The notes under the pieces: generated by a model
Database searches by the model: none
Told to the model about the DNA's origin: nothing
The model's input: the letters and a program-made list of their open reading frames with translations, nothing else
Assembly (NCBI GenBank): GCA_900552645.1
Contig: USAN01000011.1
Coordinates: forward strand, 1-62,202
Length of the DNA stretch: 62,202 bases
Direction of reading: 5' to 3'
From: an uncultured Bacteroides sp.
GTDB lineage: Bacteria > Bacteroidota > Bacteroidia > Bacteroidales > Bacteroidaceae
In this document: one piece after another, positions 17,283 to 25,188 of the stretch
Layout of the letters: every line of letters starts with the position of its first letter
Position numbering within the stretch: the first letter of the stretch is position 1
Position numbers and translations under genes: made by a program

Positions 17283-19718
17283 TTATTTTAGAATATTAGC
17301 AACAGATGCGGCAGTAAGTCCCAACGAACCTATAGAGGAAGCTATTCCCAATATACCTGCCAGTCCCATACCGTTCTTCTTCTCCTTTGTAGGAACAATA
17401 ATCTCGCATCCCGGTTCTATCTGTCCTCTTCCGCTACCCTTCACCTTGGCCACCTGCCCATTCATATATACTATGAATGCACGGCTCTTACGTGCCTGGT
17501 TAGAGTATCCTCCGGCCTGACTTATATAGTACTTCAGACTTTTGCCGTTACTGTATGTAACAGTATTTGGCATCATCACGGCACCGTTTATCTTAATCGT
17601 ATTATCCATTACAGGCACTATCAGGCGGTCGCCCTCACGCAATACTATATCGTAAGAACTTCCAGGAGATGCAATAGCCTTCTCAAGGTCTATACCAACA
17701 CTATATATACTATCCATATTCAGTTTAAGCGAGTCAAGGCTCAGCTGATTCTTCTCGCGTGCCATAAGCTCGTACACAGCCTGCATTCTCTTTATCTCGT
17801 CGGCATTTGCCACACGCATCAGTTTTGCGCCTCTTACGTAAGCATAAGGATTTACCCCTCCTGCCCTCTTCACCAACGACGAAAGTCTCTCATTCTTCAA
17901 TGTAAGCACATAAGCACCGTCGTACAGCACCTCGCCTCTTACCGATACCTTCTTCTGTTCAGAATATCCCGGACTTCTTCTTACATACACCTCATCGTAA
18001 GGCTGCAGTACAAAACCCTGCTCGCCATCAACAACAAATCCGTCCTTCAGTGCAAACGAGAACAACTGCGCAGTCATTGGGGTAACCACCGTACTCTTAC
18101 TGTCCTTTATGCGTCGTGCCACATCAACCCTTACAGTCGAAGCCGACTCTTTCAGTCCGCCGCTCTGAACAATCAAATCCTCCAGCGTCATGTTATCGGC
18201 ATAAGGATAACTACCGGGCTGCATAATCTCGCCTGTTATCGAAATATTTCCCAACTCCTCTATATCATGAATACTTGGAATGAAAAGCACATCGTAACGC
18301 TGCAGCATCACATCGGGCTTCGTTCCGTTCATTATACCCTTAATATCTATTGCCAACACCTCGCGTGTAAAATCCTCGCGCTGACGCTGCAACACTGCTC
18401 TACCCGAGAAAGCATCAGGCATCAGTCCGTCGGCCTTCTTTACAAGTTCGCGTACAGTATTCAGCGTACCGCCATACTGGTAAATACCCGGACGATAAAC
18501 AGCACCCTTCACCTCTATCTTATTCTCAAAGCGATCCAATATAGGTTCTATGGTTACCACATCACCATTCTTAAGTTTGTAAACAGAATAATCTATCTCG
18601 TCTACAGTATTAATTTCATACTCCTTGCCATTCTGGCGCACCACCCTTAGCGAGCGCGTATATGCATCATCCTGAAAACCACCTGCATATTTCAGCAGCG
18701 TCTTCAGCGTTTCATTTTTTGTAGTCTCGTACTTCATAGGGCGCTTTACGTTACCCTCAATCTTTACAAGAGCTTCGTAAGGAGGCACCATTATCACATC
18801 ACCCTCCTGCAGACGAATATCATCGGCAGTAAGTCCCTTCAATATAAAATCGTACACATCTACAGTAGCAACCTTATGTCCGTGACGCACCACGTTAATA
18901 TTTCTCAGGCTACCAATGCCACTCACTCCGCCTGCCTTGTACAGTGCATGAAAAACAGTCGAGAAAGAAGATAGCGAATATGTACCCGGCTGCACCACCT
19001 CGCCCATTATGTTCACCTGTATTGTGCGAGCGTTGCCCAGTGTAACCTTCATCTGCGAAGCAGGATTATTAGGATCGTCTATACCCGTATATATCTTGTT
19101 CAGCACCTTGCGCAAATACTTGGTAGCGCCCTCTATGCTCATCCCGTTCAGGTTTACAAGACCTATGTCGCCAATGTTTATATTGCCGTCCGGCGATATA
19201 GTCTGTCTTATGGTAGTCTGGTTAGTACCCCAAATATCAATTATCACCTCATCGCCCGGTCCCAGTCTGTAATTTGCAGGAGTTGCAAGATTCATGCTGG
19301 GCTCGAAGCTCAAATTCTTTGTATTAAAAATATTGCGTCCGTATACATCATCCTTCCTATCTACAACATCGCCGTTCATATCTATAGCCGATACGTTCTC
19401 TGTCTCTTTCGTAAAATTAAACTTGCTGTCAATGTCATTATCTTCTGCACCTCTCACTCTGGCACGTGTAGTTTCGCCCTCTGCGGTGGTACCTGTTACA
19501 GCATTCTGTTTTTCGTAAGCATTCTTCACCCTCACAGCCTGCTCCTTGGTTACACCCCTTCTTGCCAACTCCATGGCTATTGCCTTCTGGTCCTTTCCCT
19601 GTTGCATTGCACTCTTCACATACTCCATAACCTGCTGGTCGCTCATACCCTGTTGCGCCAATACGGGAGCCATGAAAACAAATGACAAAATAAGAATAGT
19701 TAAAAGTCGTTGTTTCAT
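17283..19718 (-). CDS. wza: Wza-type polysaccharide export protein with multiple SLBB domains
   Basis: I chose the ATG at 19718 (811 residues) rather than the upstream in-frame ATG at 19778 because the signal peptide starts there (MKQRLLTILILSFVFMAPVLAQ). After a charged helical region (25-100) come a Poly_export domain (about 150-240; YRLGPGDEVIIDIWG) and at least five SLBB repeats (such as NIMGEVVQPGTYSLS, EVKGAVYRPGIYQYG, SITGEIMQPGSYPYA, KINGAVMMPNTVTYS). The C terminus is hydrophobic. It forms the outer membrane export channel for capsule or exopolysaccharide. It is larger than E. coli Wza (about 380 residues) but usual for Bacteroidetes. Wzz follows after 6 bp. Confidence 0.92.
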   Translation of the reverse strand: MKQRLLTILILSFVFMAPVLAQQGMSDQQVMEYVKSAMQQGKDQKAIAMELARRGVTKEQAVRVKNAYEKQNAVTGTTAEGETTRARVRGAEDNDIDSKFNFTKETENVSAIDMNGDVVDRKDDVYGRNIFNTKNLSFEPSMNLATPANYRLGPGDEVIIDIWGTNQTTIRQTISPDGNINIGDIGLVNLNGMSIEGATKYLRKVLNKIYTGIDDPNNPASQMKVTLGNARTIQVNIMGEVVQPGTYSLSSFSTVFHALYKAGGVSGIGSLRNINVVRHGHKVATVDVYDFILKGLTADDIRLQEGDVIMVPPYEALVKIEGNVKRPMKYETTKNETLKTLLKYAGGFQDDAYTRSLRVVRQNGKEYEINTVDEIDYSVYKLKNGDVVTIEPILDRFENKIEVKGAVYRPGIYQYGGTLNTVRELVKKADGLMPDAFSGRAVLQRQREDFTREVLAIDIKGIMNGTKPDVMLQRYDVLFIPSIHDIEELGNISITGEIMQPGSYPYADNMTLEDLIVQSGGLKESASTVRVDVARRIKDSKSTVVTPMTAQLFSFALKDGFVVDGEQGFVLQPYDEVYVRRSPGYSEQKKVSVRGEVLYDGAYVLTLKNERLSSLVKRAGGVNPYAYVRGAKLMRVANADEIKRMQAVYELMAREKNQLSLDSLKLNMDSIYSVGIDLEKAIASPGSSYDIVLREGDRLIVPVMDNTIKINGAVMMPNTVTYSNGKSLKYYISQAGGYSNQARKSRAFIVYMNGQVAKVKGSGRGQIEPGCEIIVPTKEKKNGMGLAGILGIASSIGSLGLTAASVANILK

Positions 19719-19783
19719 ACAATAAATATTAAATTTCCGTTTCAAGCCGCAAATATACCTATTTAATATCAAAATCATGACAA

Positions 19784-19820
19784 AAAAGGGGCCGCTTTTT
19801 TTATCAAAGCGACCCCTTTT
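19784..19820 (-). terminator. Terminator after the HU gene and small ORF
   Basis: A 15-bp stem (19784-19798 with 19806-19820, one G-U type pair) with a 7-nt loop is followed on the minus strand by T residues. It separates the HU/small-ORF transcript from the Wza gene, whose ATG is about 65 bp further on. Confidence 0.8.
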
Positions 19821-19823
19821 AAC

Positions 19824-19916
19824 TTACTTAGTATCCTCTTCGGGCAAACTATCTTTCCTTTTAAACCTGAGCAGCCATATAAGCAACTCAAGAACCTTCA
19901 CCAAAACCGTCTTCAT
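19824..19916 (-). CDS. Small 30-residue ORF downstream of the HU gene
   Basis: An ATG at 19916 opens a 30-codon frame that starts MKTVLVKVLELLIWLLRFKR and ends with an acidic tail (PEEDTK). It is preceded by AAAGGAGGTAAT, an unusually good ribosome binding site for Bacteroidales. The N-terminal half is a hydrophobic helix with a basic end, so it may insert in or bind the membrane. It sits 32 bp after the HU-like gene and ends 4 bp before a terminator. The position matches that of the short proteins often found beside HU genes in Bacteroides (called smalltalk proteins), but sequence likeness is weak and function is unknown. Confidence 0.65.
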   Translation of the reverse strand: MKTVLVKVLELLIWLLRFKRKDSLPEEDTK

Positions 19917-19948
19917 ATTACCTCCTTTCCGGTAAATTTTACTTAATC

Positions 19949-20398
19949 TTAATCTTCAATATTCTCTGCTCCGTCGTCTTTAGGAGTCTCTTCCCCGGTC
20001 TCTTCGGCAACTGTCAGCTTGGTATACGAAATGCTGCCCAGAATCTCCTTTAGCACACTTCCCGGTCGGAAGTTTATTCTTGCCTTGTCTATGTACGAAT
20101 CATTGAAGTCCTTGATAGTCGATGCCCCACGGCCGCTCACTCCAATCTGCAGCGAACCAAGTTCGGCAATTCTCACAATTTCACCGGCTTTAAGCGCTTC
20201 TATTATCACATCTTCCAGTGCCACAAGCACCGCCATTACATCGGCCTTGGTAACAGTACAGGAGTTTTGGATTCTCACCGCCATTTCGCGGGTTGTAACA
20301 TCCCCTCTTGATTTTACTCGCGCATAGAACTTAGGAGCCAATTCGGGGTTTGAAGGATTTTTCTTTGCCACTACGGCATACGATACTACTTTTTTCAT
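19949..20398 (-). CDS. HU/IHF-family DNA-binding protein
   Basis: I place the start at the ATG at 20398 (149 residues), since the upstream ATG at 20455 would overlap a likely promoter and gives an atypical N-terminus. The protein begins MKKVVSYAVVAKKNPSNPE and has an HU-like core (about 20-125; VTKADVMAVLVALEDVIIEAL, GEIVRIAELGSLQIGVSGRG, INFRPGSVLKEIL), then an acidic tail. It belongs to the larger HU group common in Bacteroides next to DUF4248 and primase genes. Here DUF4248 is divergent, 228 bp away, and the primase lies 5 kb off on the same strand. Its targets are unknown. Confidence 0.88.
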   Translation of the reverse strand: MKKVVSYAVVAKKNPSNPELAPKFYARVKSRGDVTTREMAVRIQNSCTVTKADVMAVLVALEDVIIEALKAGEIVRIAELGSLQIGVSGRGASTIKDFNDSYIDKARINFRPGSVLKEILGSISYTKLTVAEETGEETPKDDGAENIED

Positions 20399-20452
20399 AA
20401 TCTTTACATTTTTAATTGTTATACACTTAATTAATTCTCTGTGATCACAATG

Positions 20453-20460
20453 CAAAGATA
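20453..20460 (-). promoter_or_regulatory. Possible -7 box for the HU gene
   Basis: The minus strand reads TATCTTTG, matching TAnnTTTG, about 55 bp upstream of the ATG at 20398. No well-spaced -33 element is evident. Confidence 0.4.
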
Positions 20461-20471
20461 TATATGTATAA

Positions 20472-20543
20472 TTTGTCAGTGTCTCAATTTGTCGGCCGTT
20501 GTCGTATATAGAGACAACTTGGTCATACTCTTCTCAGTTTGTC
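20472..20543. promoter_or_regulatory. Iterated TTTGTC motifs between HU and DUF4248 genes
   Basis: TTTGTC or TTGTC occurs at about 20472, 20488, 20499 and 20538, and a GTCTC/GAGAC inverted pair lies at 20481-20485 and 20511-20515. The cluster lies between divergent promoters and may be an operator, but no binding protein can be named. Confidence 0.3.
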
Positions 20544-20553
20544 TTTCATTTAC

Positions 20554-20584
20554 TTGCATATTTAGTAAATTATCATTATCTTTA
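20554..20584 (+). promoter_or_regulatory. Predicted promoter of the DUF4248 gene
   Basis: TTG at 20554-20556, a 20-bp spacer and TATCTTTA at 20577-20584 fit the Bacteroidales promoter pattern apart from the last base. The ATG follows 41 bp later. Confidence 0.5.
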
Positions 20585-20625
20585 AACAATAATAAAGGTA
20601 CTAATACGACTAAAACTCTTTAATA

Positions 20626-20865
20626 ATGGACAGCACTCCCTATTCTAAATTCGAATTGCGCACCTACACCAAAATGGAACTTGCCGAAATGTATTGTCCC
20701 GATCGTGTAAATCCACGTTCGGCCATGAAAACGTTCAATCGCTGGATGCACTCTTCGCCCAGGCTGCTTGAAGAACTTCATGCAGTGGGCTTCAATCCCC
20801 GACGCCACAGTTTCCTAAAGCGCGAAGTAGAGATTATAGCAAAACATTTGGGAGATCCTTTATGA
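20626..20865 (+). CDS. DUF4248 domain-containing protein
   Basis: The 79-residue protein (MDSTPYSKFELRTYTKMELAE, CPDRVNPRSAMKTFNRW, GFNPRRHSFLKREVEIIAKHLG) matches DUF4248. This is a small family found in Bacteroidales beside HU-like proteins and BT4734/DUF3987 primases. Its size, basic residues and predicted helices suggest nucleic-acid or protein binding, but no function is known. It is transcribed divergently from the HU gene and converges on a sensor kinase gene, with only 13 bp between the stops. Confidence 0.85.
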   Translation: MDSTPYSKFELRTYTKMELAEMYCPDRVNPRSAMKTFNRWMHSSPRLLEELHAVGFNPRRHSFLKREVEIIAKHLGDPL

Positions 20866-20878
20866 TTGTAGCTTTCTA

Positions 20879-22828
20879 TTATAAATTTACTTCGCATGGC
20901 ACCCATGCCCAGAAAGTAGAGCCTTCGCCCTCTATGCTGTTCACGCCTATACGGCCATGCTTGGCATCGACAATAGCCTTGCATATAGCCAGTCCCAATC
21001 CAGTGCCCTGAGCAAAAGTATCCAATTTAGCAAAGCGTCGGAATGCAAGCGTCTGCTTGTCGGCAGGAATACCTATGCCGGTATCTTCTACATAAATGCG
21101 TACACCACCGTCTACACACTTATAGCCCATCTTTATGTAGCCCTCTACAGTATACTTAAGCGCATTGGTAAGGAAATTGCCCAGCAGCTGCCATATGCGC
21201 GAGCGATCCAAATCTACCATACATACAGAGTATGGCACCTCTATGCGCATTTCAATGTCGGGGTTTGTGCAGCGCTGTCTGAATATCGTGAAGGCCTCGT
21301 TAAAGAGTGCCGTCATATCAAACCATTCGTTCTTCATCTCTATGAATCCCGACTCTATCTTCGACAAATCCAGTATATCGTTTATCAGTCCCAGAAGCTG
21401 TTCATTATTGCGGTTCACTATATCCATGTACTGCTCTCGCTCGTGAGGGTTGTCTGTTTGCTGCAACAAAGACGAGAAACCTATTATGGCATTAAGCGGA
21501 GTACGAATTTCGTGACTCATATTGGCCAGAAACGCACTCTTTAGCTTATCACTCCGTTCGGCCTTCTCTTTCTGTTCCAAAAGAATCTGCTGCAGCTTCA
21601 TATGTTTAGTATTGTTCACCCTTATACACAGATACTTAGTCACCTTTCCGGCATCATCATACTTGGATGGCCGTCCCTTTACAGTACAGTACTGCCAATC
21701 TTTTTCGTAAGGTACCTTTACCCTTACATCAAATTGAAACGGCGAGTTTATTCCCATCTGCATTATATCGAAAGCACTTGACATATCCGCTCCGTTAAAA
21801 TCATCCTCGTGCACTACTTTCTTTATATCATCTATATTTATATTGACCGACTCTTTATAATCTATCATTGGTTCATTGAATACCGTAGAGGTTTCTGTAG
21901 CACAATCATACTCCCACATTGACATTTCGGCCGTTTTTATGGCAAATTTCATATTCTCTACCATCCCTTTCAGTTCGCGGTCCCTATCCTCCTTTATTTT
22001 CTTTCTTGATATGCATGTAACTACCACCACCACTACAATCAATATGCCCGATATAACAATTATAAATATTACGTTCTGCCTGTATTCAGGTTCGGCATCG
22101 GGATAGAACCACTTATTCTGTATTCGTTGGTAGGTACCATCATCCTTCAGTTGAACCAGTGCCCTGTTCAGTTTTTTTGTCAGATTGGCATCTTTCGTAA
22201 CAAAGCAGCTGTTTAGCCTCGGTATTCCTATATCCACCATATCAAGATTATCTATACTATTTGTATAGATAAGCATTCTGGCCAGAGAAGCAGGCATAAT
22301 CATACAGTCTGCATCACTTTGATAAAAATGCATCATGCACTCTTTTATATTGTCTGATTCAATTATATGCTGTTCGCATCCCGCATCCTTAAGTATATCT
22401 ACTATCAATTCTGCCCTGGGTACTATAATTCTCTTTCCCTTCAGATCACTTAGTTTTGACGGGTGCAAGTCATCCTTTCTGCACACCACCTGATAATTCA
22501 ACACACTATGTTCTGTAGAGAATCTATATTTATCGCTCCGTTTATCGCTATACAACATTCCCGACAGTATATCGGCTTCATTTTCATCCAAAGAGTTCTT
22601 TGCACTTTCCCAACCAGTAAGTCTGATAACGTATGGCAGCTGAGCCTTTTCCATAACAGCCCTTGTAAGTTCTATGTTAAAACCGTCCGGATGACCATGT
22701 TTATTTATAAATTCGAATGGCGGATAAGCACTATCGCCCATTATTACAAGAGGTTGAACATCTCTGCCCCATACAGTGCTGCATGCAAGCATAATTAAAC
22801 TATACAGTAGTATATATCTATTTTTCAT
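20879..22828 (-). CDS. Sensor histidine kinase with periplasmic solute-binding domain and one PAS domain
   Basis: The 649-residue protein has a signal peptide, an SBP_bac_3-like domain (about 24-245; GDSAYPPFEFINKHGHPDGFN), one TM segment (about 250-275, VIFIIVISGILIVVVVVVT) and a PAS-like domain (290-395). HisKA follows with the acceptor His in MSHEIRTPLNAI (about 415), then HATPase (NALKYTVEG, DTGIGIP, GTGLGL). No receiver domain is present and no response regulator gene lies nearby. The kinase half is very close to that of the frameshifted gene at 23041-24599, also in DNA sequence, which points to duplication or gene conversion. Here the DGG segment is intact (CVDGGVRIYVED). The ligand is unknown. 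Confidence 0.9.
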   Translation of the reverse strand: MKNRYILLYSLIMLACSTVWGRDVQPLVIMGDSAYPPFEFINKHGHPDGFNIELTRAVMEKAQLPYVIRLTGWESAKNSLDENEADILSGMLYSDKRSDKYRFSTEHSVLNYQVVCRKDDLHPSKLSDLKGKRIIVPRAELIVDILKDAGCEQHIIESDNIKECMMHFYQSDADCMIMPASLARMLIYTNSIDNLDMVDIGIPRLNSCFVTKDANLTKKLNRALVQLKDDGTYQRIQNKWFYPDAEPEYRQNVIFIIVISGILIVVVVVVTCISRKKIKEDRDRELKGMVENMKFAIKTAEMSMWEYDCATETSTVFNEPMIDYKESVNINIDDIKKVVHEDDFNGADMSSAFDIMQMGINSPFQFDVRVKVPYEKDWQYCTVKGRPSKYDDAGKVTKYLCIRVNNTKHMKLQQILLEQKEKAERSDKLKSAFLANMSHEIRTPLNAIIGFSSLLQQTDNPHEREQYMDIVNRNNEQLLGLINDILDLSKIESGFIEMKNEWFDMTALFNEAFTIFRQRCTNPDIEMRIEVPYSVCMVDLDRSRIWQLLGNFLTNALKYTVEGYIKMGYKCVDGGVRIYVEDTGIGIPADKQTLAFRRFAKLDTFAQGTGLGLAICKAIVDAKHGRIGVNSIEGEGSTFWAWVPCEVNL

Positions 22829-22959
22829 AAAATCTGTTACATAATATTACTATATTCCTGCGTATGGGTTCATATTCTGATTCTGCCATAAATACTTTTT
22901 TTTAAGAAGATAGCAAAATTAACCGTTTGTTTTGAAAAAACAAACATATAGTCTTAAAG

Positions 22960-22989
22960 AAATACTGCCTCTTCACAGAGGCAGTATTT
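22960..22989 (-). terminator. Terminator after the frameshifted kinase gene
   Basis: A perfect 13-bp stem (AAATACTGCCTCT and its complement) with loop TCAC lies about 50 bp after the minus-strand stop at 23041. The following T tail is only moderate. Confidence 0.65.
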
Positions 22990-23040
22990 CTACCACTATA
23001 AGTCATGATCCTTAGATCTAACTTACAATCACTATGTATT

Positions 23041-24599
23041 TTATAGCTCGACTTTACCTGTTTCGCATGGCACCCATGCCCAGAAAGTAGAGCCTTTACC
23101 CTCTATACTGTTTATACCTATCTTTCCATGCTTGGCATCGACAATAGCCTTGCAAATAGCCAGTCCCAGCCCGGTGCCCTGAGCAAAATCGTCCAGTTTG
23201 GCAAATCTTTGAAACGCAAGCGCCTGCTTATCGGCAGGAATACCTATGCCGGTATCTTCTACATAAACACGTATACCCCGTCTACACACTCATACCCCAT
23301 CTTTATGTGTCCCCTTACAGTATACTTAATTGCATTGGTAAGAAAATTGCCCAATAGCTGCCATAAGCGCGAGCGGTCCAGCTCTACCATACATTTAGGA
23401 TATGGTACATCAAGAATCATCTCTACCTCAGGATTGGTGCAGCGCTGCCCGAAAGTCATGAAAGCCTCGTTAAAGAGTTCTGTCATATCAAACAGAACAT
23501 TCTTTATCTCTATCAGTCCCGACTCAATTTTAGAAAGGTCCAATATATCATTTATCAGCCCCAACAACAAATCGCTATTGTGATTCACTATATCCATGTA
23601 CTGTTCTTTTTCTTCGGGATTCTGTGCATACTGCAGCAAAGAAGAGAATCCCACTATGGCATTGAGAGGTGTACGGATTTCGTGGCTCATATTTGCCAGG
23701 AATGCCGATTTCAGTCGGTCGGATTTTTCGGCTTCCTCCTTTGCACGCTTCAATTCCATATTCATATCGTGTATTTCCGTAATATCTGTAGCCACTCCAA
23801 GAATAAGCAATCGGCCGTCGGTAGTTCTTATTACCGATTTCACTATATGCCATGTGCAGTTTCTGCCTACCAGTTTGCGTGTATAATTATAAGACACCAC
23901 CCTCTCGCCATTCATCAACTTCTCGTCAAAATCACGATAATAGTCGGCTTCATCCTTACTGAAAATGTCATAATCGGAGTATCCCACCACACTGTTCTTA
24001 TCTATTCCTACTATAGTACAGTACATATTATTTGCCATTATATATTTGAATTCATCCTGAGAGTCCTTCATATATACAGCACCCGGTATTCTGTCTATCA
24101 CCTCATTAAGGAACATATTTGCCTTAAGTGACTCCTCGCGTGCCTTCTTAATCTCTTTGTTAATCAGTTTCAGCCTGTTCTGTGCCAGCAAATTTGAAGT
24201 TACATCCGAGAATACCGCTATATATCCTTCATTCCTGCCATCCAGATTATGAACAGTTGCAAAGTTCACGTTGAAGAATCTTACACCTTTTTTCCTACTG
24301 TGAATAAAGTTGGCCTGACGCGCCTTATCAAAATTATATGTAAGAGTAGCAGAGAATGTCTCGCCCTTTCTAAGCTTCGACAATACATCCTTATCAAGAT
24401 TAGGACTGTCAAACAGCGACTTTCCAATTATATCCTCCTCTTTTTCCAGTCCCAAAATCCGACGACCTTGTTTATTTATGGCCGTTACATTTCCATCTGC
24501 ATCAAACCTCTCAATTCCCAAGGGCATATCGTTGTATATTGTGTTCTTTAGTGCCAGTAATGAATCGAGTTCCGAGCCCGATATTTCCGTTGTCTCCAT
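23041..24599 (-). pseudogene. Cytosolic PAS-PAS sensor histidine kinase, frameshifted in a G run
   Basis: Frame one (24599 down to 23259) encodes two PAS domains (about 15-135 and 165-285) and HisKA with FLANMSHEIRTPLNAI, then ends early at CVDGVYVFM. Frame two (from about 23289 to 23041) carries the missing HATPase part (RVYVEDTGIGIPADK, GTGLGLAICKAI). The break lies at a run of four G on the coding strand (23276-23279). One more G would restore CVDGGIRVYVED, matching the paralogue next door (CVDGGVRIYVED). There is no signal peptide or membrane segment, so the kinase would be cytosolic. As read it lacks the ATP-binding lid and G boxes and should be inactive. Phase variation, decay or a homopolymer sequencing error are all possible. 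Confidence 0.85.
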
Positions 24600-25015
24600 A
24601 TAATCATTCTATTTGAGCCACTAAATTATTTCAAAAACAAACGTTATACAAATTTTCACATAAAAATAATAGTAAACAGCATGACAAAAAAGGTAATTTT
24701 TTATAAGAAACAAGATTATTACATATAAGCATTACTGTTCCAAATATCCTGAAACACCTATATATCAGTCAATAGCAGACTTTAAAATATCCCTTAAAAA
24801 ACCTGTTAAATAAAGAGTTTTTGAATAAAAAGGTTTTTGATATACTATCATCAACTTTTCTTTTTATCGTATTTTCATGAATTTTAAAAAACAAATTCTA
24901 ATTATTAAAAAATTTATTACAAAGTCTCTATTTTTCATTTTTATGCACTTATATTCCAAATATCACACTTCCGCATACTATTTTAAGCAGAATTTTCCTT
25001 CACCCCTGTTTGGCC
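24600..25015. other. AT-rich intergenic region upstream of the kinase gene
   Basis: No gene is supported. A frame from 24877 continues across the terminator and antisense into the primase gene, has no recognisable domain and is probably chance. The promoter of the kinase gene should lie near 24600-24700, but I see no clear elements. Confidence 0.4.
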
Positions 25016-25057
25016 GCATAAAAATAAAAATCGATGGCATAAAAATAAAAATCGGTG
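25016..25057. repeat. Tandem 21-bp repeat, two copies
   Basis: Two head-to-tail 21-bp units (25016-25036 and 25037-25057) differ at one base. Each contains ATAAAAATAAAAATCG. On the minus strand they form two successive T-rich tracts after the terminator stem at 25051-25087, so the terminator tail seems to have been duplicated. Confidence 0.75.
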
Positions 25058-25087
25058 GCGAGAAAATATTTATTTCAGGCCACCGAT
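25051..25087 (-). terminator. Terminator of the primase gene
   Basis: A 9-bp stem (ATCGGTGGC/GCCACCGAT) with a 19-nt loop is followed on the minus strand by TTTTTATTTTTATG. It lies about 100 bp past the primase stop. Confidence 0.75.
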
Positions 25088-25145
25088 CGTGTCATTATTT
25101 TTCATTGGAAAAAGTTGGTTGTTTAAGTTATAAAATTACCTGTGT

Positions 25146-25172
25146 CAGGTATCAAGGTGTCACTTTGGCACA
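25146..25172. repeat. 27-bp inverted repeat, outer copy
   Basis: This copy lies 17 bp after the primase stop codon. It is identical over 27 bp to the reverse complement of 26600-26626, which is inside the primase gene. The core is GTATCAAGGTGTCACTTTGG. It contains a near-dyad, GTGTCACTTTGGCAC. Confidence 0.9.
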
Positions 25173-25188
25173 AAAATCCACTCGACGA

